Source: Aeromonas jandaei (GTDB taxonomy: Bacteria > Pseudomonadota > Gammaproteobacteria > Enterobacterales > Aeromonadaceae). From it: a DNA stretch of 64,000 bases. Position numbers and translations under genes: made by a program. The notes beneath the pieces are model-generated. The model searched no databases. It was not told where the DNA came from and worked only from the letters and a program-made list of their open reading frames with translations. Below are positions 17,800 to 25,230 of this stretch, in pieces (position 1 is the stretch's first letter; each line of letters starts with the position of its first letter). Location: NCBI RefSeq assembly GCF_037890695.1, contig NZ_CP149571.1, positions 3,936,001 through 4,000,000 on the forward strand, given 5' to 3'.

Positions 17800-19496
17800 C
17801 AGTTGGCCATCCAGTGCTTGGGTTTACGGGAGGATTCGTGTTTGACGACGCGGGCTGGCATGCGGGCGCGCATCTCTTGGGCAATCATGTAGCTCATCAG
17901 CTGGTCGTCGTAGCAGCCGTCTTGGGCGTTCATGCTGCCGCTCTTGTCGTAGACATAGGTGGTTGCTTCGTGAATGGTGCCTATCCAGCGGATCCCGGAC
18001 TGCCCGGCTCGCAGCAGGGCCTTGAGGCCATCCACCACGATCGGCTTGGATTGGCGGGTGGTCAGCCAGCCGAGGCGCAGGGTCTCATCGTCCCGATCCC
18101 GGTCGATATACTCCTGGGTGTAGATGCGTCGGGTAGGATAGAGCTCGCGCAGCTTGAGCAATACGGCGTGGCCGTGGTTGTTACGCTCTGGGCCGATATA
18201 GGCAGGGCCATGCTCTGCGGTGCCGTATAACTTACCTACGTGGGCCAGCAGTTGGGCAAAGAGACCGGGATCCAGATGACCGAACCAGTGGGCCACCTGA
18301 CGCCCGTCACTCTTGGCGATCACGTCAAAGCTGGAGCGGTCGCCGTGCTCGAGACCTTCCGCCACGTCGGCGCCAATGGCGTAATCCTCATCGGGATCTG
18401 GCAACTCCCACACCAGCAGCATGTTTTCGAGGGAGCGCTGGCCCCGCTCGTCCAGTTTGTCCGGCTTGCTGGCCTTCTCGCGCCGGCCGGTTACCGGGTC
18501 CATGTCGTAGACGATGAGAGGCGGCATGCAGTCGCCCTCTGCATCCATGGTGGCGACGGGGTCGAATACCCTACGGCCAGAGGTCAGGAACGCTTCCAGC
18601 GGCGTGCTGGGGAACTCCTGCTTCATCTCTGCGCCCAAGGTGGACTCTTTCATCACGTACCACTGACGCTGCTCGTCGATGATGGTGCAGTTCATCGCCT
18701 TCTCAACAGCGGAGAAGTATTCAAGCTTGGCCTTGCTGGCCACCACACCTGACGCCGGAACGTCGGCGCGATACTTGGGATCCTGCCACCAGGCGAAGAA
18801 ATGGAACTTCCAATCCAGCTTGCTGAGCTCGCCGGATGCCCTGGCCAGCTCCAGTGACTTCATGCTCATGGCGTGAAAGTCGCCGCCAACACCTTCGGCA
18901 GTGGACTCAATGAATGCCACGGCGCCCGGGTGGATGGCTTGCAGGGTACCGGTCCGCACCTCCTTGGCCTTCTCAGGGTACTTGGCGCAGATCTTCCCGT
19001 GTTCAGAGACATGCAGGCGCTGGACGGTACCGGAGCGGAAAGAGGTGGCCACCTGAATGCTGGAGCCATGCCGGAACAGGATGTGACCGCCGTTGGCCCC
19101 GCCGCGTCTGGTCACCACCTTGAACTGGGCCTTGAGCCAGCCGGGCAAGTTATCGAACGGAACTTCAATCTTGGTGCGGTATATCTCGCCGGCAGCCGTC
19201 AGATCCTGGGCGATGATCCCGCACTTGAGGTTCTTGTTGAACAGCGCCTCATCCAGCAGGTAGATATCGATGGCCGTGGAGAACCCGAGCTGACGGGCCT
19301 TGAGGATGATGTTCAGCCACCACATGGTCTTGAACAGCAGCTCTTGCGCCGGGCGCAGCCGGAAGCGCACCAGCTGGCCCTGCTCGTTCTCGATCATGTA
19401 GAGGTTGTTCATCCGCCACCACTTATCGCTTAGCTTTGCGCGGATGTAGGCCATCTGCTCCTGCTCAGTCATGGCGGAGATGTCGAGTTCGGTCAT
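17799..19496 (-). CDS. terL: Terminase large subunit
   Basis: 565 residues; ATG 19496. ATPase domain: Walker A-like KARQLGFSTA around residue 67 and Walker B VAFIEST followed by AEG around residue 190. Nuclease (RNase H-like) domain: DYAIGADVAEG around residue 365, GPERNNHGHAV and a late acidic residue region (QDGCYDDQLMSY). It packages concatemeric DNA with TerS and the portal. Separated from the small genes upstream by a hairpin with a U-tract. Confidence 0.93.
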   Translation of the reverse strand: MTELDISAMTEQEQMAYIRAKLSDKWWRMNNLYMIENEQGQLVRFRLRPAQELLFKTMWWLNIILKARQLGFSTAIDIYLLDEALFNKNLKCGIIAQDLTAAGEIYRTKIEVPFDNLPGWLKAQFKVVTRRGGANGGHILFRHGSSIQVATSFRSGTVQRLHVSEHGKICAKYPEKAKEVRTGTLQAIHPGAVAFIESTAEGVGGDFHAMSMKSLELARASGELSKLDWKFHFFAWWQDPKYRADVPASGVVASKAKLEYFSAVEKAMNCTIIDEQRQWYVMKESTLGAEMKQEFPSTPLEAFLTSGRRVFDPVATMDAEGDCMPPLIVYDMDPVTGRREKASKPDKLDERGQRSLENMLLVWELPDPDEDYAIGADVAEGLEHGDRSSFDVIAKSDGRQVAHWFGHLDPGLFAQLLAHVGKLYGTAEHGPAYIGPERNNHGHAVLLKLRELYPTRRIYTQEYIDRDRDDETLRLGWLTTRQSKPIVVDGLKALLRAGQSGIRWIGTIHEATTYVYDKSGSMNAQDGCYDDQLMSYMIAQEMRARMPARVVKHESSRKPKHWMAN

Positions 19497-19512
19497 TGAT
19501 TGGCCTCAGGCA

Positions 19513-19536
19513 ATAAAAAACCCGCCGAAGCGGGTT
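19513..19536 (-). terminator. Terminator-like hairpin before terL
   Basis: Leftward AACCCGC-TTCG-GCGGGTT followed by TTTTATT, 20 bases upstream of the terL start. The UUCG loop makes it very stable. Confidence 0.8.
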
Positions 19537-19557
19537 GGTGTTGTCGATGCTGTTGGG

Positions 19558-19908
19558 TTACCGGTCGTTGATGGCTTGGCGAAGCTCATTAGCTTCTTGC
19601 TCATCGATGCCATTTCCAGCTAACCAATCAACGAAGAAAAGCGACTGGCCAGGGTGGCTGATAAGGAGACACATCGCCCCATTTGGGCCATATCGGTCAA
19701 TGTCGAAGCGCACTGACATGTGACCGTCATCACTCTTCATTGATTGCCAGCCTTCTTGGCATGGCTGGTGCTGCGGTTTGGCTGCTAGCGTAAAGGTGTG
19801 CCACGCAACGTCGCCAGACTTTACCTCGGCAATAACATTGCTCGGAAGCAGATGATGACCACAAAGTTGCACCCACTCACCATTGCCGCTTATTGCATAG
19901 ACCATCAT
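19558..19908 (-). CDS. Hypothetical protein (116 aa) between terminase genes
   Basis: ATG 19908 overlaps the previous stop (ATGA). Soluble, mixed composition, with several Trp, Cys and His residues (GEWVQLCGHHLLPSNVI, GQSLFFVDWLAGNGIDEQEA). No domain recognised. Extra small genes between terS and terL are common accessory sites in phages. Confidence 0.65.
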   Translation of the reverse strand: MMVYAISGNGEWVQLCGHHLLPSNVIAEVKSGDVAWHTFTLAAKPQHQPCQEGWQSMKSDDGHMSVRFDIDRYGPNGAMCLLISHPGQSLFFVDWLAGNGIDEQEANELRQAINDR

Positions 19909-20267
19909 TGTGACGCCTCCTCTGTCATGCTAATCACCTCATCCCTGGCTGCGGCGCGCTGCTTTGCGTTATCAGCCAACATCGTCACATGGATGGGGTC
20001 GGCGATCATAGCTCCAATCTCGAACAGCACGCCGTCACGGTAAAGACGATATGGCTCAAGAATGATGCGCTCATGGGTAACGGTGGCAGCATAATCATGC
20101 TCTTCGTCACTGCCAATCAGTCGCAATCCCACCATGACAGGCGGCAGCTCGTACCACACCTCGCATCCCTCGCGGCCTGAATAGATGGCGTCGCACACCT
20201 CTCTTGGTAACGGGTAGTCAGCGATGTAAACAGCCTTCCCCATCTCGTCCTTGCGGTAAATTCTCAT
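19905..20267 (-). CDS. Hypothetical protein (120 aa) between terminase genes
   Basis: ATG 20267; overlaps the next gene by four bases, so the two are coupled. Acidic, mixed alpha/beta (AVYIADYPLPREVCDAIYSG, YRLYRDGVLFEIGAMIADPI). Nothing recognised. Confidence 0.65.
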   Translation of the reverse strand: MRIYRKDEMGKAVYIADYPLPREVCDAIYSGREGCEVWYELPPVMVGLRLIGSDEEHDYAATVTHERIILEPYRLYRDGVLFEIGAMIADPIHVTMLADNAKQRAAARDEVISMTEEASQ

Positions 20268-20301
20268 TACATCCCCCAGCTGATAGCGACGGCATATTTT
20301 A

Positions 20302-21198
20302 TCATGACATCAGCCCGCCAGTCCCCATGTCGTGCAGCTCTGAAACCATCTCGCTGACCGGAGTGGTATCGCTGCCGCCATCCTTCTCCAGCCGATCGGC
20401 TTCTGCCGTAAGCTTGCGGGTGGCCGCCTCAATGCGCTTGGTGTCCGCCTCAATCTTGGGTCCGGTCACCGCATCAATGCGCAGTGTGCTAAGGGTGCGC
20501 TCGATGGACTCAATCCGCTGGATGTTGCGATCCAGCGCCTGCTCGGCTTTCAGGATCTTGTCATAGAGCGCAATCCGGTCGGTCATCTCGGTGGCGTCCA
20601 GCAAGTCCTGCTGCAGGTTCTTCAATGTCTTGGTGACAGAGATAACGCGAGCCCGGGTGAATATCAGCTCGTCCCGCAGCCTCAACTCCTCGGCTTGGTC
20701 GAACAGCTCATCGGCCTCGAGGAACTGGGCGTAACCGCCGTGGGTCTTGGCTATCTGCATGCCTGGCTTGATGTTGGCAGGCGGGTTCGGGTTGCCTGAA
20801 TTACCTACTGACTCTTTGTGCCCAAGAGTAAAGCGGCCGCTGCCATCCCTGCCGCCCCCCATCTTGTTTTTGGGTTCCTGACCTGAATCAGCCGAGGTGT
20901 GTGGGGATGAAGATGACCTTTCCCCTCTTCCCTCTCCTCTCTTGGCCTTGCCTTCATTCCCCTTTGGTTGCGCACTTTGCGCAGATTGCGCAGTTTTGCG
21001 CACTTCTGATTGCGCAGATTGCGCAGCTGCGCGATATTTTTCAGGTTGTGCTGGGGATTGCCCCCGAGATTTCAAATAGCGACGCGCCGAGTTGTAGTTC
21101 AGGCCGCGGCTGTCACACCAGTCTTTTGCACTGATGCCGGTCGCTTCGTGCTCACGCAGGTATTCTGCATTGAGCTGTGCCCAGTCGGTCTTTGCCAT
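20302..21198 (-). CDS. terS: Terminase small subunit
   Basis: 298 residues, larger than many TerS. The N-terminal 55 residues contain a helix-turn-helix with the usual TerS pattern (TGISAKDWCDSRGLNYNSAR, RYLKSRG). Residues 55-150 are a low-complexity Ala/Gln/Ser/Lys linker with several near-repeats of AQSAQ. The C-terminal 150 residues are helical and would form the oligomerisation region. It recognises the packaging site and delivers DNA to TerL. ATG 21198 directly follows the stop of the 59-aa gene. Confidence 0.82.
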   Translation of the reverse strand: MAKTDWAQLNAEYLREHEATGISAKDWCDSRGLNYNSARRYLKSRGQSPAQPEKYRAAAQSAQSEVRKTAQSAQSAQPKGNEGKAKRGEGRGERSSSSPHTSADSGQEPKNKMGGGRDGSGRFTLGHKESVGNSGNPNPPANIKPGMQIAKTHGGYAQFLEADELFDQAEELRLRDELIFTRARVISVTKTLKNLQQDLLDATEMTDRIALYDKILKAEQALDRNIQRIESIERTLSTLRIDAVTGPKIEADTKRIEAATRKLTAEADRLEKDGGSDTTPVSEMVSELHDMGTGGLMS

Positions 21199-21378
21199 TT
21201 AGAGAGATAGCTCGCCTTCGACAACGGTGTCGCCGGGTACGGGCTGATGGGTTGCCGGTACCACTACAGAGACGCCGGTATTGAGAACAACCAGGGCATG
21301 ACTGCCGTCATACTCCTTCACGTGAGTGATCACCCCGGTCACGGTAATGCCATTAACCACTGCATCGCTCCAATGCAT
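21199..21378 (-). CDS. Small late protein (59 aa) between lysis and terminase genes
   Basis: Reads MHWSDAVVNGITVTGVITHV through GDTVVEGELSL and stops one base before terS. It overlaps the lipoprotein gene by 26 bases in another frame. The alternating beta pattern (VVVPATHQPVPGDTVVEGEL) suggests a small beta-barrel of SH3/KOW type. No role can be assigned. Confidence 0.6.
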   Translation of the reverse strand: MHWSDAVVNGITVTGVITHVKEYDGSHALVVLNTGVSVVVPATHQPVPGDTVVEGELSL

Positions 21379-21571
21379 CGAGATAGTCCAGTAGGTCGGC
21401 TGTTGATTCCCCAGAAAGACAAACCCCGCCGTTATTGGCGGGGCTCCATGTCAGCCTGGGAGTTGGTGGCGGGCAGTTCGCCGGTTGGCTTGGCGCCGTC
21501 TGGCAGCTGGCCAGAAGCAGCACCGAAGCGAGCAGCAAAGCGCCCTTGTGGGTCACTATGGTTTTGGTCAT
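21353..21571 (-). CDS. Rz1-like outer-membrane lipoprotein (o-spanin candidate)
   Basis: 72 residues with a lipoprotein signal: basic start MTKTIVTHK, hydrophobic core ALLLASVLLL and lipobox LAS-Cys23. The mature part is short and Pro-rich (QTAPSQPANCPPPTPRLTW), typical of o-spanins. It starts inside the 76-aa gene in another reading frame, the known Rz/Rz1 nesting. o-Spanins link to an inner-membrane partner and disrupt the outer membrane in the last lysis step. Confidence 0.75.
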   Translation of the reverse strand: MTKTIVTHKGALLLASVLLLASCQTAPSQPANCPPPTPRLTWSPANNGGVCLSGESTADLLDYLDALERCSG

Positions 21572-21662
21572 AGCTTTCCTGCGCCTCCCTTGCCCGTTCC
21601 TGCTTAAGCCAACGGCCCAGAAGGGCCGTTAGAATGTCGAGCAGTTGGAGCAAGCTATTCAT
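21432..21662 (-). CDS. Small lysis-cassette protein overlapping the Rz1-like gene (i-spanin position)
   Basis: 76 residues; a short amphipathic/hydrophobic N-terminus (MNSLLQLLDILTALLGRWLK) followed by a charged, soluble part. It occupies the place of an Rz i-spanin and overlaps the lipoprotein gene, but its hydrophobic segment is short and a long periplasmic coiled coil is missing, so it would be atypical. Rated as a spanin partner by position only. Confidence 0.6.
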   Translation of the reverse strand: MNSLLQLLDILTALLGRWLKQERAREAQESYDQNHSDPQGRFAARFGAASGQLPDGAKPTGELPATNSQADMEPRQ

Positions 21663-21663
21663 G

Positions 21664-21888
21664 TTATTGCTTCCTGGCTTTGTCGGCCGGCAGGTTCAGG
21701 GCCAGCTTGTCCAGGATCTTGGCGAGACCGACCAAGAAGGCATCAACCTTCCCGATAATCTCATCATCTCGGGTGGACGGGGTGACGGCCGCAATCTTGG
21801 CCAGACCCTGTACCACCAGTGATGCGCCCCCTACCACGGCCATCAGGATGACAATCCAGTTGATGACCACCTCAACGATGTGTTCCAT
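21664..21888 (-). CDS. Small membrane protein in lysis cassette (second holin candidate)
   Basis: 74 residues; ATG 21888 preceded by AGGAG at 7 bases. One clear transmembrane segment (VINWIVILMAVVGGASLVV), then a soluble helical C-terminus containing STRDDEIIGK, a sequence I associate with small phage holin-like proteins. Located between endolysin and spanin-like genes. Could be a holin, a pinholin or an antiholin to the 105-aa protein. Confidence 0.65.
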   Translation of the reverse strand: MEHIVEVVINWIVILMAVVGGASLVVQGLAKIAAVTPSTRDDEIIGKVDAFLVGLAKILDKLALNLPADKARKQ

Positions 21889-21943
21889 CGCACTCTCCTC
21901 TCTGCGGTTACCGGTTACCCGGCGATATCGGCACGGCTTTCGC

Positions 21944-22423
21944 CTATGCCTCTGACTTCGAGAACTCGGCGGCAGCCATCACCGGCAACTCACCACCAGG
22001 CATCGGCTCACCAGCAGGCCAGCGGTATGCGGTAACCCGGGATCGGGGGAATGCCTTCACATTTACGGCATCAGCCTGATTGCCACCCAGCACCAGCAGA
22101 TTGCCAGCCTTGTCTTGCCCCACGACGAAACCGACATGGCCGCCACCGTCACGGCTGAACACCACCACGCAGCCGGCCACCGGCTTATCCAGCTTCTCAC
22201 CCCAAGAGGCATAAGAGCGCGCCCCCTCGAATCGGGTTGACTGAACACCTACCCGCTCCAGGCAGGCTCCCACGAATGCCGCGCACCACGGCGTCTCGTC
22301 ATCTTGGATGCCGCCACGCTTGATAGCCTTCCACATCGCCACGATTTCAGGGTTGTGCTTCGGCCCCTTGATTTCAGTCAGCCCGATATGTCGGCGGGCC
22401 TCTTCTACCCAACGCTGTGCCAT
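21944..22423 (-). CDS. Endolysin, TIGR02594/CHAP-like peptidase
   Basis: 159 residues; start at ATG 22421-22423 overlapping the holin stop (TAATG). It shows the TIGR02594 pattern: RHIGLTEIKGPKHNPEIV at the N-terminus, the catalytic Cys motif ETPWCAAFVGACLE, the SYASWG segment and the His motif GGGHVGFVVG followed by LLVLGGNQADAV. Enzymes of this Cys/His peptidase type cut peptidoglycan cross-links. No signal peptide, so it needs the holin for export. Confidence 0.85.
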   Translation of the reverse strand: MAQRWVEEARRHIGLTEIKGPKHNPEIVAMWKAIKRGGIQDDETPWCAAFVGACLERVGVQSTRFEGARSYASWGEKLDKPVAGCVVVFSRDGGGHVGFVVGQDKAGNLLVLGGNQADAVNVKAFPRSRVTAYRWPAGEPMPGGELPVMAAAEFSKSEA

Positions 22424-22740
22424 TACTCCTTCCCCCCAGTCATCCAGCCGGTTGCCCGGCGCTCGTAAAGCTCCAGGGCCTTCGACCCCATCAGACCAGC
22501 CAGGCCAGCCATAAAGCCACACAGCGGCAGCGGTGCGGCGATATACCAGCTCAGCAGCATGGTCAGCATCCCGGCGAAGCCTGACACCACAACCTGCAGC
22601 GCCGCCTCCGCCCAGCGGAACTGCCGCCCTTCGCGCTTCACTGTCTGTATGTAGGTCACAAGCCCTCCCCATACGCTCAGCCCGCCAAACGCCAGATAGG
22701 CGAGCATGCTGTAGTTCTGTGGATCCTTGTCAGGCGTCAT
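22423..22740 (-). CDS. Phage holin
   Basis: 105 residues with about three hydrophobic segments: YSMLAYLAFGGLSVWGGLV, VVVSGFAGMLTMLLSWYIAA and PLPLCGFMAGLAGLMGS. The C-terminus is charged (KALELYERRATGWMTGGKE). This matches LydA/lambda-type class holins and it overlaps the endolysin. It makes lesions in the inner membrane at a set time. First gene behind the promoter at 22830-22858. Confidence 0.82.
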   Translation of the reverse strand: MTPDKDPQNYSMLAYLAFGGLSVWGGLVTYIQTVKREGRQFRWAEAALQVVVSGFAGMLTMLLSWYIAAPLPLCGFMAGLAGLMGSKALELYERRATGWMTGGKE

Positions 22741-22760
22741 CGCCCCTCCAGAAACGACAA

Positions 22761-22818
22761 AGCCCGCACGGTGGCGGGCCAGAAATGAAAAAGGCCAGAG
22801 TCCCGGGGGAATCTGGCC
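22761..22818 (-). terminator. Two tandem leader hairpins before the holin
   Basis: First (22793-22818): GGCCAGA/TCTGGCC, then CTTTTTCATTTCTGG; it starts 11 bases after the -10 of the promoter at 22830. Second (22762-22779): GCCCGC/GCGGGC, then TTTGTCG. Eighteen bases of the second hairpin region (22753-22770) recur exactly at 34418-34435. Confidence 0.7.
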
Positions 22819-22829
22819 ATCTTTGATAG

Positions 22830-22858
22830 ATACTAACGCTGGGGCGGCTGGGATTCAA
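22830..22858 (-). promoter_or_regulatory. Late-operon promoter, copy 4 (TTGAAT-17-TAGTAT)
   Basis: -35 TTGAAT (22853-22858), a 17-bp spacer ending CCCAGCGT, and -10 TAGTAT (22830-22835), upstream of the lysis genes. It is the best match of the four copies to a sigma-70 promoter. Confidence 0.68.
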
Positions 22859-22885
22859 CCAGCAGCAAACTGCGCATGCCGAATA

Positions 22886-23071
22886 TTAAGACCTGTGCGA
22901 CTCTTTAACTTCTTTAGTTGCCCAATCCTTTCCCCACCCTGTTGAGCCACACTTGGTGCACACATAGTCACCAGTAGGTGAGCCAGAATAAAACTCTTTC
23001 GCAAGATTGGCGTGTTCGCATGGCGATCCATCCCACTTCGCTCTAAGTTCTGCCGCATCTTTCATATCCAT
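22886..23071 (-). CDS. Small zinc-ribbon-like protein (61 aa)
   Basis: The start at ATG 23071 has a strong AAGGAG seven bases before it, which rules out the longer frame. MDMKDAAELRAKWDGSPCEH begins the protein; paired Cys residues (SPCEH and YVCTKCGSTGW) could bind zinc. It is the last of three small genes between Q and the lysis promoter, a common accessory site. Function unknown. Confidence 0.7.
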   Translation of the reverse strand: MDMKDAAELRAKWDGSPCEHANLAKEFYSGSPTGDYVCTKCGSTGWGKDWATKEVKESHRS

Positions 23072-23093
23072 ATGTATCTCCTTGTTGTGATGG

Positions 23094-23297
23094 TTATTTG
23101 ATTTTTCTATACCGCTCAACCTGCTGCAGGAAGTAAGCCTGCATCTCCCCCTTGTAGTTCCCGGCCTCGCTCTCTGCTGGGATCTTGATCTCGGGGTTTC
23201 GCTCCTTCCACACTGCATAGGCTGCGGCCTTCTCTACCTCAACCCTCTCCTGCTCTTCTTTTGGCAGTGAGCATAGGTTAAATGACATTTTGCTCAC
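23094..23297 (-). CDS. Hypothetical small helical protein (67 aa)
   Basis: ATG 23297 overlaps the previous stop (ATGA). Charged and helical (CSLPKEEQERVEVEKAAAYA, GEMQAYFLQQVERYRKIK). No match recognised. Co-translated with the zinc-ribbon gene upstream. Confidence 0.65.
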   Translation of the reverse strand: MSKMSFNLCSLPKEEQERVEVEKAAAYAVWKERNPEIKIPAESEAGNYKGEMQAYFLQQVERYRKIK

Positions 23298-23788
23298 TCC
23301 ACCGTATCTGTATTTGAACGCTCAGCACGGTTAATGGAAATAGACTGAATGAATTCGTCGTCAACAGCAGTCACATCTTCTGTCAATGCCCACGATACCT
23401 CGTGCGCGTAACCACACTCTACACACTCGACAAATTCTTTTTTGGCAGAAACAGACACCCTGGCATCAGACACTGTCTGCTGCTTATTGCATTTGAGGCA
23501 ATTAAATATCAATGGCTTAATCATTCCGCTAAGGGCGGCATGTGATAATGCTCGGTGGTAATTTTCTGATACATCATTGAAGGCTTTTTTTGAGTAATCG
23601 GCAGCGTCATTTCTTGCTCCTTGCATAGAGCTAAACACCGCATCTGCGATGAGTTGTGGCAGTTTATTAGTGGCGCACACTACACACACCGCGAATTCCA
23701 TACCGCCATCACCACTACAAACCCAGCTGGCGCTGGCTGGTCTATCACCACATACCGTGCAGTGCTTGTCTCTTCCCGTCTCAATCAT
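23294..23788 (-). CDS. Cys-rich zinc-finger-like protein (164 aa), first gene after Q
   Basis: The start is ATG 23788 with GGGGG at 5 bases; the longer frame to 23824 lacks a site. There are two Cys clusters: KHCTVCGDRP with FAVCVVCATNK at residues about 6-40, and FNCLKCNKQQ with EFVECVECGYAHE at 105-135, each able to hold a zinc ion. The mid-region is helical. First gene of the putative Q-dependent transcript. Function unknown. Confidence 0.68.
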   Translation of the reverse strand: MIETGRDKHCTVCGDRPASASWVCSGDGGMEFAVCVVCATNKLPQLIADAVFSSMQGARNDAADYSKKAFNDVSENYHRALSHAALSGMIKPLIFNCLKCNKQQTVSDARVSVSAKKEFVECVECGYAHEVSWALTEDVTAVDDEFIQSISINRAERSNTDTVE

Positions 23789-23825
23789 AATGCCCCCAAA
23801 ATGCTCGTGCCTATGTTGTGGCACG

Positions 23826-23854
23826 ATTTTGCACTATTGAGGGCGGATGGACAA
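23826..23854 (-). promoter_or_regulatory. Candidate Q-dependent late promoter (pR'-like)
   Basis: -35 TTGTCC (23849-23854), 17 bp, -10 CAAAAT (23826-23831) in the short gap right after the Q stop, where lambdoid phages keep pR'. Each box matches consensus at four of six bases; position is the main support. Confidence 0.35.
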
Positions 23855-23873
23855 ACTGCTGAGCCACCCCTAA

Positions 23874-24572
23874 TCAAGCTGCCCGCATCTGGCGCACCTG
23901 CCGGTTCATGATCTTGGACAGATCTGACGCTTGGTGGATCACCTCATCAACCAGCCGCTCGACGCGCTGGCGCATCTCCAGCCCGAACCGACGCGCGACC
24001 ATATCGGCATGGGGCACTACTCGCCCGGTACCGTGGCACTTGGGGCACTCGTCACCCTTGCGGGGGCGGATCCCGGTGCCCTTGCAGTGCGGGCAGCGGC
24101 CGGATTGCAGCATCTCGGCGACACAGTGGTCGTGGGCTAGAGACAAGATCCCGTTACGCTCAGCCAGCAGGCGCTGATATTCGTGGTCATTACCGGCCCG
24201 GTGGGCGCGCTTGGCCTTCTCCATCACCACGGCAGCGCGGCGGCGCTCCTTGTCGTAATGGGGGTGGGAGGATACCAGCCGATCCAGTTGCTCAGGCAGC
24301 GGGCGGCGCAGCAGGATAGCCAGCGCCATTCCACCGGCCTCTTCATTACCGGTAGCGTACTCAAAGTGCGCCAGCAGCTCAGAGATGGCGGAGGTATCGA
24401 GCAGGTGATCAGCCATCAGGAACTGGAGCCCCTGCTGGTTTGACTTGGCGGCCACCTGCAGGGCCCCGATAATGTCATCACTACCCAAATCGTTGAAGTT
24501 TCTTGATGTTTTCTCATATAGCGCCCCTTTGGGTGAGAACAGGCGCAGTGCCATTTCCAGTGAATTACTCAT
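23874..24572 (-). CDS. Q: Antitermination protein Q (lambda/82 type, zinc-finger)
   Basis: The start at ATG 24572 is supported by AGAGGA; 232 residues. The N-terminal LFSPKGALYEKTSRNFNDLG resembles lambda/82 Q, and near the C-terminus a DnaJ-like zinc finger is present (CPHCKGTGIRPRKGDECPKC then HGTGRV, about residues 163-190). Q binds at the late promoter, loads onto RNA polymerase and lets it pass terminators. It is the last early gene, directly before the late genes, as in lambda. The many hairpins in the downstream operon fit this role. Confidence 0.85.
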   Translation of the reverse strand: MSNSLEMALRLFSPKGALYEKTSRNFNDLGSDDIIGALQVAAKSNQQGLQFLMADHLLDTSAISELLAHFEYATGNEEAGGMALAILLRRPLPEQLDRLVSSHPHYDKERRRAAVVMEKAKRAHRAGNDHEYQRLLAERNGILSLAHDHCVAEMLQSGRCPHCKGTGIRPRKGDECPKCHGTGRVVPHADMVARRFGLEMRQRVERLVDEVIHQASDLSKIMNRQVRQMRAA

Positions 24573-24994
24573 GGATTGGTCCTCTTTTGGTCTTGGTCCT
24601 GTTTGAAAGCGGTAAGCAGCCAGGCGCGCAGCTGGCCGGATTGAATGTGCTCTGGCGTGGCCTCGATGACGGTTCACCCGAGAAAACGGGCCTCGTTCAT
24701 CTTGGCGCGGTCCTCTATGAAACCTTTTCCGCGAGTATGCCGGCCACCGGAGTGGATCCCGCCGTGGATCTCGACGGCGATCATGCGGGTTGGCCAGGCG
24801 TAGTCGAGTCTCCATTTGCGCTTGGGGTGAAATACCAGCTCGGTGGCTGGGTCAGGGAAGCCGACCAGCTGGGCCAGCACGCGCTGGTGCAAGGCATCAA
24901 CCTGCTGCGCCTTCTTGACCTTGTTCACCACAGCCTTGGCTTTCGGGTGCTTGCCGAGCAGGCGACCTGCTTCGATGGCGGAGAGGTAGATCAT
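24569..24994 (-). pseudogene. DUF559-type endonuclease gene with in-frame TGA
   Basis: The frame from ATG 24994 gives 106 residues (WRLDYAWPTRMIAVEIHGG, IHSGGRHTRGKGFIEDR, NEARFLG), then TGA at 24674-24676. The same frame continues past the stop without another until 24569: TVIEATPEHIQSGQLRAWLL then TAFKQDQDQKRTNP. It ends exactly overlapping the Q start as ATGA. Homologues as I know them have Trp at this place (LGW), so TGG to TGA is the likely change. Full length would be 141 residues. Small phage nucleases of this kind sit beside Q. Probably inactive unless the stop is read through. Confidence 0.8.
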
Positions 24995-25230
24995 TCGAGA
25001 TGCGCCTCCATGAAGCTGGCCTTGGCGTTCTCCAGTTGCCCGATCAGGGAGAAAGGCTGATAGCCGTTCGCCCAGGCACGCGAGCAGGAGTAATCGCTGT
25101 TTACCGTCACGATGAGGCAGTTGATGACCTCTCCGCGCTTGGCTCTCTCGAGTATCTGCTCAAGGGTGGAGACGACATTGATGCCGCTCTCCTTGCTCAC
25201 CTCTGCGAGATTGACAACCTTGTCGCTCAT
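24991..25230 (-). CDS. Hypothetical early protein (79 aa)
   Basis: Overlaps both neighbours by four bases. Helical first half (VVSTLEQILERAKRGEVINC), then beta (LIVTVNSDYSCSRAWANGYQ) and a helical end. Similar small proteins occur in nin-like regions; no role is known to me. Confidence 0.65.
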   Translation of the reverse strand: MSDKVVNLAEVSKESGINVVSTLEQILERAKRGEVINCLIVTVNSDYSCSRAWANGYQPFSLIGQLENAKASFMEAHLE

